NCBI GenBank assembly: GCA_029266795.1
Contig: JAQSWE010000007.1
Coordinates: 1-26,657 of the forward strand
DNA from: Alphaproteobacteria bacterium
GTDB taxonomy: Bacteria; Pseudomonadota; Alphaproteobacteria; Micavibrionales; UBA2020
Direction: 5' to 3'
Length of the DNA: 26,657 nucleotides
The notes below the pieces were generated by a model. The model ran no database searches, was not told where the DNA came from, and was given only the letters and a program-made list of their open reading frames with translations. Positions 14,572 through 23,710 of this stretch are shown here, in pieces. The first letter of the stretch is position 1; each line of letters opens with the position of its first letter. The translations under genes and the position numbers were made by a program.

Positions 14572-15887
14572 TCCTTGCCGCCTTTCTCGTCGCGCAGTTT
14601 TTGCCAGTATTCGAGGCGTTTTTTCAGGTCGCGCTCAAACCCGCGCTCGACGGGCTGGTAGAAATTTTCGCGCGGGATACCGTCGGGGAAGTAATTCTGG
14701 CCGCTGAAACCCTCTGGCGTGTTGTGGTCGTAGTCATAGCCCGCGCCATAGCCGATATTCTTCATCAGCTTGGTCGGGGCATTCAGGATATGTTTCGGCG
14801 GCATCAGCGATCCGGTTTCCTTCGCCAGCGCGCGCGCCTGATTATACGCCATATAGGCGGCGTTCGATTTCGGCGCGGTCGCAAGGAAGATCAGCGCCTG
14901 CGCGAGCGCGAGTTCGCCTTCGGGGGAGCCAAGGCGCTCGTAGGTTTCGGACGCGGCCAGCGTCATGGGCAGCGCCTGCGGTTCGGCAAGGCCGATATCT
15001 TCGGTCGCCATGCGCACCATGCGGCGGGCGATATAGCGCGGGTCTTCGCCGCCTTCCAGCATGCGGCAGAACCAGTAGAGCGCTGCATCGGCATCCGACC
15101 CGCGCACGGATTTATGCAGGGCGGAGATAAGGTTGTAATGGCTTTCCTGCGCCTTGTCGTAGAGGGGCGCGCGTTTCTGGACGATTTTCGCGAGGCCCTC
15201 TACATCCAGCATGCCTTTTTTGTGCAGGTTGAAGATCTGCTCGGCAAGATTGAGGATATAGCGTCCGTCGCCATCCGCCATATTGATAAGCGCGGCGCGC
15301 GCCTCCGGCATCAGGGGCAGCGGGCGCGTCATCGTCTGTTCGGCGCGCTGCAGGAGTTGTTCGAGCGCGGCTTCATCGAGGCGGTTCAGCACCAGCACTT
15401 GGGAGCGGGAGAGCAATGCGCCGTTGAGTTCAAACGACGGGTTTTCGGTGGTCGCGCCGACGAGGGTGATCGTGCCGTCCTCGACATAGGGCAAAAATGC
15501 GTCCTGCTGCGATTTGTTGAAGCGGTGGATCTCGTCGACAAAAAGCAGCGTGCCGCGGCCAAGGCGGCGGCGGTGCAGCGCGGATTCGAATACTTTGCGC
15601 AGATCAGCTACGCCGGTAAAAACGGCGGAGATGGCTTCGAAATGCAATTCGGTATGATGCGCCAGCAGGCGGGCGAGCGTGGTCTTGCCGCAGCCGGGCG
15701 GACCCCAGAAGATCAGCGATGTGATGCGCCCCTGCTCCACCATGCGGGCGAGCGGGCCGTCGTCTTTCAGCAGATGGTCCTGCCCCATCACTTCGCCGAG
15801 CGTCTGCGGGCGCAGGAGGTCGGCCAGGGGGCGCGGCGCTTCCTTTCCCGGTTCTTTCTCGTAGGTGATGTCGAACAGGCTGCTCAT
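14568..15887 (-). CDS. rarA: Replication-associated recombination protein RarA (MgsA)
   Basis: 439-residue AAA+ ATPase of the RarA/WRNIP1 family, acting at stalled replication forks. Walker A is GPPGCGKTT (residues 62-70), Walker B LLFVDEIHRF (about 114-123), sensor 1 GATTENPSFE, and the C-terminal tetramerisation domain holds HKSVRGSDADAALYWFCRML and YDYDHNTPEGFSGQNYFPD. The length is normal. It starts 3 bp after the protease stop and ends overlapping crcB, placing it in the middle of the packed run. Confidence 0.97.
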   Translation of the reverse strand: MSSLFDITYEKEPGKEAPRPLADLLRPQTLGEVMGQDHLLKDDGPLARMVEQGRITSLIFWGPPGCGKTTLARLLAHHTELHFEAISAVFTGVADLRKVFESALHRRRLGRGTLLFVDEIHRFNKSQQDAFLPYVEDGTITLVGATTENPSFELNGALLSRSQVLVLNRLDEAALEQLLQRAEQTMTRPLPLMPEARAALINMADGDGRYILNLAEQIFNLHKKGMLDVEGLAKIVQKRAPLYDKAQESHYNLISALHKSVRGSDADAALYWFCRMLEGGEDPRYIARRMVRMATEDIGLAEPQALPMTLAASETYERLGSPEGELALAQALIFLATAPKSNAAYMAYNQARALAKETGSLMPPKHILNAPTKLMKNIGYGAGYDYDHNTPEGFSGQNYFPDGIPRENFYQPVERGFERDLKKRLEYWQKLRDEKGGKE

Positions 15888-15890
15888 GCT

Positions 15891-17279
<1,389 letters not shown>

Positions 17280-17331
17280 GGGTTGCTTCTCCTTTGAAAA
17301 GCGGCGTCCGTGGACCAAAAAATCAGGACGT

Positions 17332-17368
17332 AAAAAGGGCGGAAACCGTGCAGGTCCCCGCCCTTTTT
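17332..17368 (-). terminator. Rho-independent terminator of the rpsM-rplQ operon
   Basis: Read on the minus strand, AAAAAGGGCGG pairs perfectly with CCGCCCTTTTT (11 bp stem, 15-base loop), with the T run in the right arm. The symmetry would allow it to work in both directions. It lies 31 bp after the rplQ stop and separates ribosomal genes from the degP run. Confidence 0.88.
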
Positions 17369-17398
17369 ATATAGCTTACAAGCGGCCGTTTAGCCAGC

Positions 17399-17854
17399 TT
17401 ATGCCTTTTTCTTGGCGCGGGGCTTTTTCTCAGCCACGGGAGCCTCGATCGGGGATGCCGATTCAGGCTGGCCTGAGTCTTTGCCTTTTGCCGAACGGTC
17501 GCGGTCGACCAGTTCGATGAACGCAACAGCTGCGTTGTCGCCATGACGGAAGCCGGCTTTCAGCACGCGGGTGTAGCCGCCGTTGCGGTCAGCGTAGCGC
17601 TTGCCGAGGATGTCGAACAGTTTCTTGACTTGCGTTTCGTCGCGCAGGCGGGACATCGCGAGGCGGCGGTTTGCAAGGCCGCCTTTTTTGCCAAGCGTGA
17701 TCAGCTTGTCAACGACGGCGCGCAGTTCTTTTGCCTTGGGCAGGGTGGTTTCGATTTGCTCATGCTTGATGAGCGCCGCAGCCATGTTCGCGAACATCGC
17801 ATGACGGTGTTGGGTTTTGACGCCGAGTTTACGGCCGGATTTACCATGACGCAT
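17399..17854 (-). CDS. rplQ: 50S ribosomal protein L17 (bL17)
   Basis: 151 residues beginning MRHGKSGRKLGVKTQHRHAM, the canonical start of bL17, with GAAGGAG eight bases before the ATG. The globular core ends near VAFIELVDRD. A tail of about 33 residues rich in Lys, Pro, Glu and Ala follows (ending KKPRAKKKA), longer than the E. coli protein but common in related bacteria. It is last in the alpha operon after rpoA. Confidence 0.97.
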   Translation of the reverse strand: MRHGKSGRKLGVKTQHRHAMFANMAAALIKHEQIETTLPKAKELRAVVDKLITLGKKGGLANRRLAMSRLRDETQVKKLFDILGKRYADRNGGYTRVLKAGFRHGDNAAVAFIELVDRDRSAKGKDSGQPESASPIEAPVAEKKPRAKKKA

Positions 17855-17935
17855 AGTGCAGTCTCCTTCAAGTTGTCGCCTCGCGCACGAGACGGATCAG
17901 TATGAGCAATACCCTGTATTCAGCAGCATCGCTTG

Positions 17936-17950
17936 CGGGGACAATCCCCG
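17936..17950 (-). other. Small hairpin in the rpoA-rplQ spacer
   Basis: CGGGGA and TCCCCG are separated by three bases, forming a tight 6 bp hairpin within the 113 bp rpoA-rplQ spacer, without a T run. It may be a processing or pausing site; no function can be assigned. Confidence 0.3.
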
Positions 17951-17967
17951 GCTTTCAGTATCAGGCG

Positions 17968-18984
17968 TTAAAACGGATCTTCGAGTTTTTTCGCCAGGTC
18001 TTCGATATTTTCGGGCGGCCAGCCTTCGACCTTCATGCCGAGATGGAGGCCCATGTTGGTGAGCACTTCCTTGATCTCGTTGAGCGACTTGCGGCCGAAG
18101 TTCGGGGTGCGCAGCATGTCGGCTTCGGTTTTCTGGACGAGGTCGCCGATGTAGACGATGTTGTCGTTTTTCAGGCAGTTTGCCGAACGCACCGACAGTT
18201 CCAGCTCTTCCACTTTGCGGAGCAGGTGGCGGCTGAAGGGCAGTTCGTCTTTCGCTTCTTCCTTGGCGACCGAGGTGGGCTCCTGGAAGTTCACGAACAC
18301 CTGCAGCTGGTCTTGCAGGATGCGCGCCGCGAATGCGACTGCGTCTTCCGGCTTGATCGTGCCGTTGGTTTCGACGTCGAGGGTCAGCTTGTCGTAGTCG
18401 GTGATCTGGCCGACGCGGGTGTCTTCGACTTTGTAGGAAATGCGGCGGATCGGCGAGAAGATGCTGTCGACCGGGATCATGCCGATGGGCGCGTCTTCCG
18501 TGCGGTTCTGCGCGGCGGGGCGATAGCCCTTGCCGTTCTGGACGGTCAGTTCCATCGAGAGTTTCGCCTTGTCGCCCAGTGTGCAGATCACGAGGTCGGG
18601 GTTGACGATTTCGATGTCGCCGGTCGTTTCGATCATGCCCGCTTTCACTTCCATCGGGCCTTCGGCCACGAGGCGGAGTTTTTTCGGAGTGTCGGAGCTC
18701 ATGCGGATCGCGAGCGACTTGATGTTCAGGACGATGTCCGTCACGTCTTCGCGGACGCCGGGGATGGAGGAGAATTCGTGCAGAACGCCGTCAACCTTGA
18801 TCGAGGTGACAGCAGCGCCTTGCAGGGACGACAGCAGGACGCGGCGGAGCGCGTTGCCGACGGTGAGGCCGTAGCCGCGTTCCAGCGGCTCGACGACGAC
18901 GGTGCCAAAGCGGTTGGGATCTTTGTTCGTGCTGACATCAACCTTGTTGGGTTTAATCAGCTCTTGCCAGTTTTTCTGAATCAA
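17968..18984 (-). CDS. rpoA: RNA polymerase alpha subunit
   Basis: 338 residues beginning MIQKNWQELIKPNK, typical of alphaproteobacterial alpha. The N-terminal assembly domain includes EPLERGYGLTVGNALRRVLLSSL. The C-terminal promoter-contact domain includes ELELSVRSANCLKNDNI (the Arg corresponding to E. coli R265) and TPNFGRKSLNEIKEVL. The start codon is TTG rather than the usual ATG, placed after an AGGGGAAG ribosome site. A 7 bp hairpin (CGCCTCC/GGAGGCG, 19045-19070) lies in the rpsK-rpoA spacer just upstream. Confidence 0.98.
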   Translation of the reverse strand: MIQKNWQELIKPNKVDVSTNKDPNRFGTVVVEPLERGYGLTVGNALRRVLLSSLQGAAVTSIKVDGVLHEFSSIPGVREDVTDIVLNIKSLAIRMSSDTPKKLRLVAEGPMEVKAGMIETTGDIEIVNPDLVICTLGDKAKLSMELTVQNGKGYRPAAQNRTEDAPIGMIPVDSIFSPIRRISYKVEDTRVGQITDYDKLTLDVETNGTIKPEDAVAFAARILQDQLQVFVNFQEPTSVAKEEAKDELPFSRHLLRKVEELELSVRSANCLKNDNIVYIGDLVQKTEADMLRTPNFGRKSLNEIKEVLTNMGLHLGMKVEGWPPENIEDLAKKLEDPF

Positions 18985-19085
18985 GGTCTTCCCCTTTATG
19001 TGCCTGATTGTATCGTATCGAAATCGAAGTACCGTTCACGGCGTCGCCTCCCCTGAAAGCCAAGGAGGCGCCCCCGCCGTCAATA

Positions 19086-19505
19086 TTAGACGCGGCGCTT
19101 TTTGCGCGGGCGGCAGCCGTTATGCGGAACGGGCGTGATGTCCACGATCGACAGGATGCTGAAACCGACGGACTGCAGCGCGCGCAGTGCGGATTCGCGG
19201 CCTGAACCGGGGCCCTTCACCAGAACTTCCAGCGTCTTCACGCCGTGTTCTTTCGCTTTTTTGCCAGCATCTTCCGCCGCCATCTGCGCTGCGTAAGGGG
19301 TCGATTTGCGCGAGCCCTTGAAGCCGAGGTGACCTGCGCAGGACCAGGAAATGGTGTTGCCTTGCGCGTCGGTGATGGTGACGATCGTGTTGTTGAAGGT
19401 CGAGTTGACGTGAGCGACGCCGGAGATGATGTTCTTGCGCTCTTTTTTGCGGGCCTTCGGCGCTTTTGCTTCGTCCGCTTTTTTCTGTGACTCTTGCTTT
19501 GCCAT
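19086..19505 (-). CDS. rpsK: 30S ribosomal protein S11 (uS11)
   Basis: 139 residues. The N-terminal Lys/Ala-rich extension (MAKQESQKKADEAKAPKARK) precedes the core ISGVAHVNSTFNNTIVTITD. The conserved C-terminus is ITPVPHNGCRPRKKRRV, the 16S rRNA-binding end. It lies between rpsM and rpoA as in the standard alpha operon; no rpsD is present here, as usual in alphaproteobacteria. Confidence 0.98.
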   Translation of the reverse strand: MAKQESQKKADEAKAPKARKKERKNIISGVAHVNSTFNNTIVTITDAQGNTISWSCAGHLGFKGSRKSTPYAAQMAAEDAGKKAKEHGVKTLEVLVKGPGSGRESALRALQSVGFSILSIVDITPVPHNGCRPRKKRRV

Positions 19506-19528
19506 TGTTCTCTACTTTGCTTTCAGGA

Positions 19529-19912
19529 TTATTTCTTGGTAGCGGCGAGTTTCTTGCCGGTGACGGTTTTGCGCGGGCCCTTGCGGGTGCGTGCGTTCGT
19601 GCGCGTGCGCTGGCCGCGGACGGGCAGGCCTTTGCGGTGACGCAGGCCGCGGTAGCAGCCGAGGTCCATCAGGCGCTTGACGGCGACGGCGTTGTCGCGG
19701 CGCAGCTCGCCTTCCACTTTCGTGGTGGCTTTGATGGTTTCGCGGATGCGGTTGAGTTCTTCTTCGGACAGCGCGTTGACGCGCTTGTTCCAGGACACTT
19801 TTGCGGTGTCGAGAATTTTCTTGGCCGTCGTTCTGCCGATGCCATGGATGTAAGTCAGCGCAATGCCGACAACTTTTTCAGTGGGGATGTTTACACCCTC
19901 GATACGCGCCAC
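19529..19912 (-). CDS. rpsM: 30S ribosomal protein S13 (uS13)
   Basis: 127 residues from a GTG start (MARIEGVNIPTEK) preceded by AGGAGT. The helix-two-turn-helix region and the C-terminal rRNA/tRNA-contact tail (RGLRHRKGLPVRGQRTRTNARTRKG) are present, slightly extended with TVTGKKLAATKK. It is the first gene of the alpha operon, with a strong candidate promoter about 70 bp upstream. Confidence 0.98.
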   Translation of the reverse strand: MARIEGVNIPTEKVVGIALTYIHGIGRTTAKKILDTAKVSWNKRVNALSEEELNRIRETIKATTKVEGELRRDNAVAVKRLMDLGCYRGLRHRKGLPVRGQRTRTNARTRKGPRKTVTGKKLAATKK

Positions 19913-19982
19913 GTTGAGACTCCTGTTGAGCTACTTTATATACAAAAACGGCCTTTGACCCCATAAAGGGCAGGGCTCGCGC

Positions 19983-20010
19983 ATTATATGGAGTTGAAGA
20001 AAAACGTCAA
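19983..20010 (-). promoter_or_regulatory. Promoter of the rpsM-rpsK-rpoA-rplQ operon with operator-like palindrome
   Basis: On the minus strand TTGACG (20010-20005), a 16 bp spacer and a perfect TATAAT (19988-19983) form a near-consensus sigma70 promoter, starting about 64 bases before rpsM. An inverted repeat, GGAGTTGA (8 bp) with TCAACTCC (19990-20014), covers the -35 box and most of the spacer and ends one base before the -10. A second palindrome (CCTTATTT/AAATAAGG, 20013-20034) abuts it upstream. Confidence 0.7.
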
Positions 20011-20035
20011 CTCCTTATTTCCCCTAAAATAAGGT

Positions 20036-20070
20036 AAAAACCGGCTTTTTTAAGGTTTCGGCCCCGGTTT
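20036..20070 (-). terminator. Possible terminator after adk
   Basis: On the minus strand AAACCGG (20070-20064) can pair with CCGGTTT (20044-20038), continuing into five T in all. The 19-base loop makes this a moderate candidate. It would separate secY-adk from the rpsM promoter. Confidence 0.35.
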
Positions 20071-20078
20071 CGGCGGGT

Positions 20079-20774
20079 TTATCCGAACTTTTTTGGAGGC
20101 GGCAGCTGCGAACCCCCGTTATTGCTGGTTAAAGCCGACTCGATCTGGGTCGTGACCTCGTCCATGCCGGCCATGCCATCGACCGCTTTCAGCAGGCCGC
20201 GTGCCTCGTAAAACGGCAGAATCGGCGCTGTTTGCGTGTGAAACACGTTCAAACGGCCTTTTACCGTCTCGGCATTGTCGTCGGCGCGGCGGGTAAAGCT
20301 GTCTTTCGCCCCGCACGAATCGCATACGCCCGCCACGACCGGCTGCTTGGCGGTGTCGTGATAGCCGGCCTTGCATTTGGAGCAGGAGAATCGGCCGGAG
20401 ATGCGGTCGACCAGCTGCTTGTCGTCCACCTTGAGCTGGATGACGGCGTCGATCTTGATGTTCTTCTCTTTCAGCATTTTCTCGAGCGCTTCGGCCTGCG
20501 AGACGGAGCGCGGGAAGCCGTCGAGGATGAAGCCGTTTTTGCAGTCGTCTTTTTCAAGACGTTCGGCCAGCATCTTCACGGTGATCTCGTCGGGCACCAG
20601 CTTGCCTGAATCGAGGATGGCCTTGATTTCGAGGCCCAGCGGATCATTCGGGTCTTTCACGCGCGCGCGGAACAGGTCGCCGGTCGAGATGGCGGGGATG
20701 CCATGCTTTTTCGTCAGTCGTTCCGCTTGAGTACCTTTGCCGGCGCCGGGCGGGCCGATCAGGATGATCCTCAT
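20079..20774 (-). CDS. adk: Adenylate kinase with zinc-type LID
   Basis: 231 residues. Interconverts ATP + AMP and 2 ADP. The P-loop is GPPGAGKGT (residues 7-15), AMP-site residues lie in STGDLFRARV, and GFILDGFPRSVSQAEAL is the core motif. The long LID carries CSKC and, 18 residues on, CDSC, the four-cysteine structural zinc site typical of Gram-positive and some other bacteria. The C-terminus has an unusual extra tail (SNNGGSQLPPPKKFG). The start overlaps secY by 4 bp, so translation is coupled to it. Confidence 0.98.
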   Translation of the reverse strand: MRIILIGPPGAGKGTQAERLTKKHGIPAISTGDLFRARVKDPNDPLGLEIKAILDSGKLVPDEITVKMLAERLEKDDCKNGFILDGFPRSVSQAEALEKMLKEKNIKIDAVIQLKVDDKQLVDRISGRFSCSKCKAGYHDTAKQPVVAGVCDSCGAKDSFTRRADDNAETVKGRLNVFHTQTAPILPFYEARGLLKAVDGMAGMDEVTTQIESALTSNNGGSQLPPPKKFG

Positions 20775-22117
20775 TTACGCGCTCCTCTCAGCTTGGCTTT
20801 CTTGATAAGCCCTTCGTACTGGTGCGCCAGCAGATGGGAATGGATCTGCGCCACGGTGTCCATCATGACAGAGACTGTGATGAGCAAGCTGGTGCCACCG
20901 AAATAGAACGGCAGGCCGAATTCGGAAATCAGCATTTCGGGCAGCATGCAAATGAAGACGAGGTATGCGGCGCCGATCACCGTGATGCGCGTCAGCACGT
21001 AATCGAGATAATCGCCGGTCGCCTTGCCGGGGCGGATGCCCGGCACGAAGCCGCCGTATTTGCGCAGGTTCTCTGCCGTTTCGTCGGGGTTGAAGACGAT
21101 CGCGGTGTAGAAGAACGCGAAGAAGACGATCAGGAAGGTGTAGGTCGCCATGTAGAGCGGCTGGCCGTGCTGCAGGTGGCGCGCCATTTCCTGCACCCAT
21201 CCCTCGCCCCCGTTATCGCCCGAGAAGCCGACAATCGTCATCGGCAGCAGCAGCAGCGACGATGCGAAGATCGGCGGGATAACGCCGGAGGTATTGAGTT
21301 TGAGGGGCATGTGGCTTGCTTCGCCGCCGGTCATCTTGTTGCCGACCATCCGCTTCGGATAGTTGACGATGATGCGGCGCTGTGCGCGTTCCATGAACAC
21401 GATGAAGGCGACGACGCCGACGACCATGACCAGGATGCCGATGATGACGGCGGTCGAGATCGCACCGGTGCGGCCGAGTTCAAGCGTGCTCGCGACCGCA
21501 TGCGGAATGCCCGCCACGATACCCGCGAAGATGATGAGCGAGATGCCGTTGCCGACGCCGCGCGAGGTGATCTGTTCACCGAGCCACATCAGGAACACCG
21601 TGCCGCCGACGATCGTGATGACGGTGGTGATGCGGAAATAAATGCCCGCATTGATGACGGCGGAGCCCGCAGAGCTCTGCATATTTTCAAGGCCGACAGC
21701 GAGGCCGTAAGCCTGCAGCGCCGCGAGGAAGATCGTGCCGTAGCGCGTATACTGGTTCAAACGCTTGCGGCCGCTTTCGCCTTCCTTCTTCATCGCTTCC
21801 AGCTGCGGGTTCATCGAGGTGAGCAGCTGCATGATGATGGAGGCCGAGATATACGGCATGATGTTGAGCGTGAAGATCGACATACGCTCGAGCGCGCCGC
21901 CCGAGAACATGTTGAACATGTCGAGCACGCCGCCCGTTTTCTGCGCGAAGATGTCGTTCCATGCAGCGGGGTCGATGCCGGGCAGAGGAATATGCGTGCC
22001 GATGCGATAAATAATGAGCGCGATAAAGGTGAACCACAGGCGTTGTTTCAACTCCGTCGCCTTGGAAAAGACGCCAAGGTTGACGTTGGAGGCAAATTGC
22101 TCGATTGCGGAAGCCAT
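20771..22117 (-). CDS. secY: Preprotein translocase subunit SecY
   Basis: 448 residues with ten transmembrane helices, the central channel of the Sec translocon. The start MASAIEQFASNVNLGVFSKATELKQRL is typical, followed by GTHIPLPGIDP (plug region after helix 1), the cytoplasmic loop with GGEASHMPLKLNTSGVIPPIFA, and GFVPGIRPGK before helix 9. The ribosome site AAGGGA lies ten bases before the ATG. It is normally directly after rplO; here two unrelated genes and a terminator separate them. The 192 bp leader contains a hairpin but no promoter I can define. Confidence 0.98.
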   Translation of the reverse strand: MASAIEQFASNVNLGVFSKATELKQRLWFTFIALIIYRIGTHIPLPGIDPAAWNDIFAQKTGGVLDMFNMFSGGALERMSIFTLNIMPYISASIIMQLLTSMNPQLEAMKKEGESGRKRLNQYTRYGTIFLAALQAYGLAVGLENMQSSAGSAVINAGIYFRITTVITIVGGTVFLMWLGEQITSRGVGNGISLIIFAGIVAGIPHAVASTLELGRTGAISTAVIIGILVMVVGVVAFIVFMERAQRRIIVNYPKRMVGNKMTGGEASHMPLKLNTSGVIPPIFASSLLLLPMTIVGFSGDNGGEGWVQEMARHLQHGQPLYMATYTFLIVFFAFFYTAIVFNPDETAENLRKYGGFVPGIRPGKATGDYLDYVLTRITVIGAAYLVFICMLPEMLISEFGLPFYFGGTSLLITVSVMMDTVAQIHSHLLAHQYEGLIKKAKLRGARK

Positions 22118-22167
22118 CTTGTGGAAGTCCCTTTTTTTATTGATTCTTAAGTCTGTGCGCTGATGAT

Positions 22168-22190
22168 GTAAGTCTCGGCAAAGACCTTAC
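22168..22190 (-). other. Hairpin in the secY leader
   Basis: GTAAGTCT (22168-22175) can pair with AGACCTTAC (22182-22190), with one bulged base, about 50 bases before the secY start. There is no T run. It may influence secY mRNA stability or translation; function unproven. Confidence 0.3.
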
Positions 22191-22309
22191 AAGACCCATG
22201 GCAGAGTCGCAATCCATAAAAAGGGTATTGGAAAGCTTGGGGAAAAAGCATCCCCTGCCCTGTTAAAAAACGGGCGCAATTTGCTGATTACATAACACTG
22301 CGGCCGGCT

Positions 22310-23062
22310 TTATTTCTTACCGGTGTCGGCGCCATAATTGCCGATCTCCTGATCATCGACAAGGTCGTTCAGCCGCGCCCACTGGCTTTCGGCCTGCGCG
22401 CGTGTCGGGGCGTATCGCGTGGCATAATACTCCGCCTCGGCAATCGTGTCTTCCGGCGACAATTCGTGGAAGGCTTTCTTTTCGGTATCCTTGATCAGCT
22501 GGACCAGCATCTGGCCGGTCAGGTGCACCCAGTCGTTTTTCCGACTTGTGTAAAGGGGTGCGGTCAGGCGCTGGTTGCTTTCGCGGATCAGCATTTTGCG
22601 CCCCACGACGGGACCGAAGCGCTGCAGCGTGCGCAGGCAGGCGAAGGCATCGGCGGCGCTTTCGCCATCCAGCTTTTCCGCACTGTCGCCGAAGCCGGAC
22701 GGCACCAGTTGGTGGCCCAATTCATGATCGAGCGTGAAGGCGCTGGTGGTGGACGCGCCCTGCCACATGCGGCGGAAATACATGACGATATAGCTAAGAC
22801 CCGATTTATGCCGTGTCGCGCAGGAATAACTGCCGCCGAGCACGCCAATGACGGTGTCTTTCACGGCCTCTCGCGCCGCCGCATCTTCCTTATGCTTGTC
22901 CCAGAGCGGGCCATAGCCCTGAAACACGGGATTGACGTGCGAATTCTGCTCGACCGCTTCGACGAAGAAAAACTGGTCACTGATTTGCGGATACATTTGC
23001 AATGCAAGTGCGACTTCGGATTTGTAGTCGAACCTGTATTCAGCCGGCACGATATAGCCCAT
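22310..23062 (-). CDS. Putative zinc metallopeptidase with HELGH motif
   Basis: 250 residues with no signal peptide or membrane segment. The motif FTLDHELGHQLV places the HExxH zinc site at 113-117, and GESAADAFA supplies a likely third ligand Glu134 and Asp138 sixteen residues on, an ExxxD layout seen in gluzincin-type peptidases. Much of the rest (GSYSCATRHKSGLSYIVMYF, and a Trp/Gln-rich helical C-terminus) is unlike any family I can name. The ATG at 23062 has a GAGGGGG ribosome site. It follows the ferritin-like gene by 90 bp on the same strand and precedes secY, an unusual place. Substrate unknown; peptidase activity is inferred from the motif only. Confidence 0.72.
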   Translation of the reverse strand: MGYIVPAEYRFDYKSEVALALQMYPQISDQFFFVEAVEQNSHVNPVFQGYGPLWDKHKEDAAAREAVKDTVIGVLGGSYSCATRHKSGLSYIVMYFRRMWQGASTTSAFTLDHELGHQLVPSGFGDSAEKLDGESAADAFACLRTLQRFGPVVGRKMLIRESNQRLTAPLYTSRKNDWVHLTGQMLVQLIKDTEKKAFHELSPEDTIAEAEYYATRYAPTRAQAESQWARLNDLVDDQEIGNYGADTGKK

Positions 23063-23152
23063 GGAAACCCCCTCTGTCCCCTGCCCTGTCCTATTATGAA
23101 ACAGCAGCGGTTACAGAAGGGTTATCGCGAATAATTCAGTATATCCAATTAC

Positions 23153-23608
23153 TTAGATTTTCGGCGCGTCGATACCAAGCGCATCGGCCAGATCCGTCAT
23201 GTGTTCCTGCTCCTCGACGAGAATCTGGCGGAGCTGTTCGGCGAGCGCGTATTCGGTGAGGGATTCAGCCTGACGGACGCGCTCGCGATAAGCGCGGATC
23301 GTTTCGACTTCGTTGTCGAGGTCGAAGCGCAGCATGTCTTCCGGGTTGTCCGACATTTTCACGACTTTCGGCGTGACGGTCGGCGTGCCGCCGAGGTAAT
23401 CGATCTGTTTGGCGATGGTGAGCGCGTGCTTCAGCTCTTCGCCGGCATGTTTTTCCAGCTCTTTTGCGATCATCATATATTTCGCGCCCTTGAGCGTCTG
23501 CGAATAGGCGGTATAGGCGATGATGGCCTGATATTCGCGCGCGAGATCGTCGTTCAGCGCGGCAATCAGAGTTTCGCGGGTCACTTGCGTTTTTGCGGGG
23601 GCATCCAT
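23153..23608 (-). CDS. Ferritin-like diiron protein (bacterioferritin-type)
   Basis: 151 residues forming a four-helix bundle. Probable diiron ligands are Glu25 (AREYQ), Glu58 and His61 (EELKH), Glu100 (DNEVETI) and Glu133 with His136 (EEQEH), two ExxH pairs as in bacterioferritins. The position of the haem-binding Met of classical Bfr (the residue after the first ExxH Glu) is Leu here, so haem binding is doubtful. I chose ATG 23608 (MDAPAKTQ), with AAGGGAGA upstream, over an upstream start at 23638. It probably stores or detoxifies iron. It lies between rplO, after a strong terminator, and the metallopeptidase gene, and so must have its own promoter, which I could not pin down. Confidence 0.87.
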   Translation of the reverse strand: MDAPAKTQVTRETLIAALNDDLAREYQAIIAYTAYSQTLKGAKYMMIAKELEKHAGEELKHALTIAKQIDYLGGTPTVTPKVVKMSDNPEDMLRFDLDNEVETIRAYRERVRQAESLTEYALAEQLRQILVEEQEHMTDLADALGIDAPKI

Positions 23609-23667
23609 GGTCGGTCTCCCTTGGGATTTGTTCATCAAGGTCGCAAACGGATGGAATTGGATAGGGT

Positions 23668-23697
23668 TCCCCTGCCCGCTTTTAGGCTTTCAGGGGA
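23668..23697 (-). repeat. Palindromic element in the ferritin leader
   Basis: TCCCCTG (23668-23674) and CAGGGGA (23691-23697) form a perfect 7 bp stem around a 16-base loop, about 60 bases before the ferritin-like ATG. Its left arm begins the TCCCCTGCCC motif that also occurs at 9022, 22251 and 23077. It may be an intact copy of a small dispersed repeat or a leader hairpin. Confidence 0.45.
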
Positions 23698-23710
23698 TGA
23701 GTGAGGCACA

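Noticed and set aside
17280..17318. Longer protease start at TTG 17318
   Set aside because: It would place 13 charged residues before a clean signal peptide, and the ribosome site fits TTG 17279.
17902..19056. 384-codon plus-strand open frame over rpoA
   Set aside because: It is a shadow of rpoA, which is unmistakable on the minus strand.
20822..22150. 442-codon plus-strand open frame over secY
   Set aside because: The His/Asp/Arg-rich sequence is a typical antisense reading of hydrophobic SecY codons.
22241..22275. Terminator before secY
   Set aside because: The T runs near 22263-22268 and 22242-22246 are not preceded by a stem longer than 4 bp on the minus strand.
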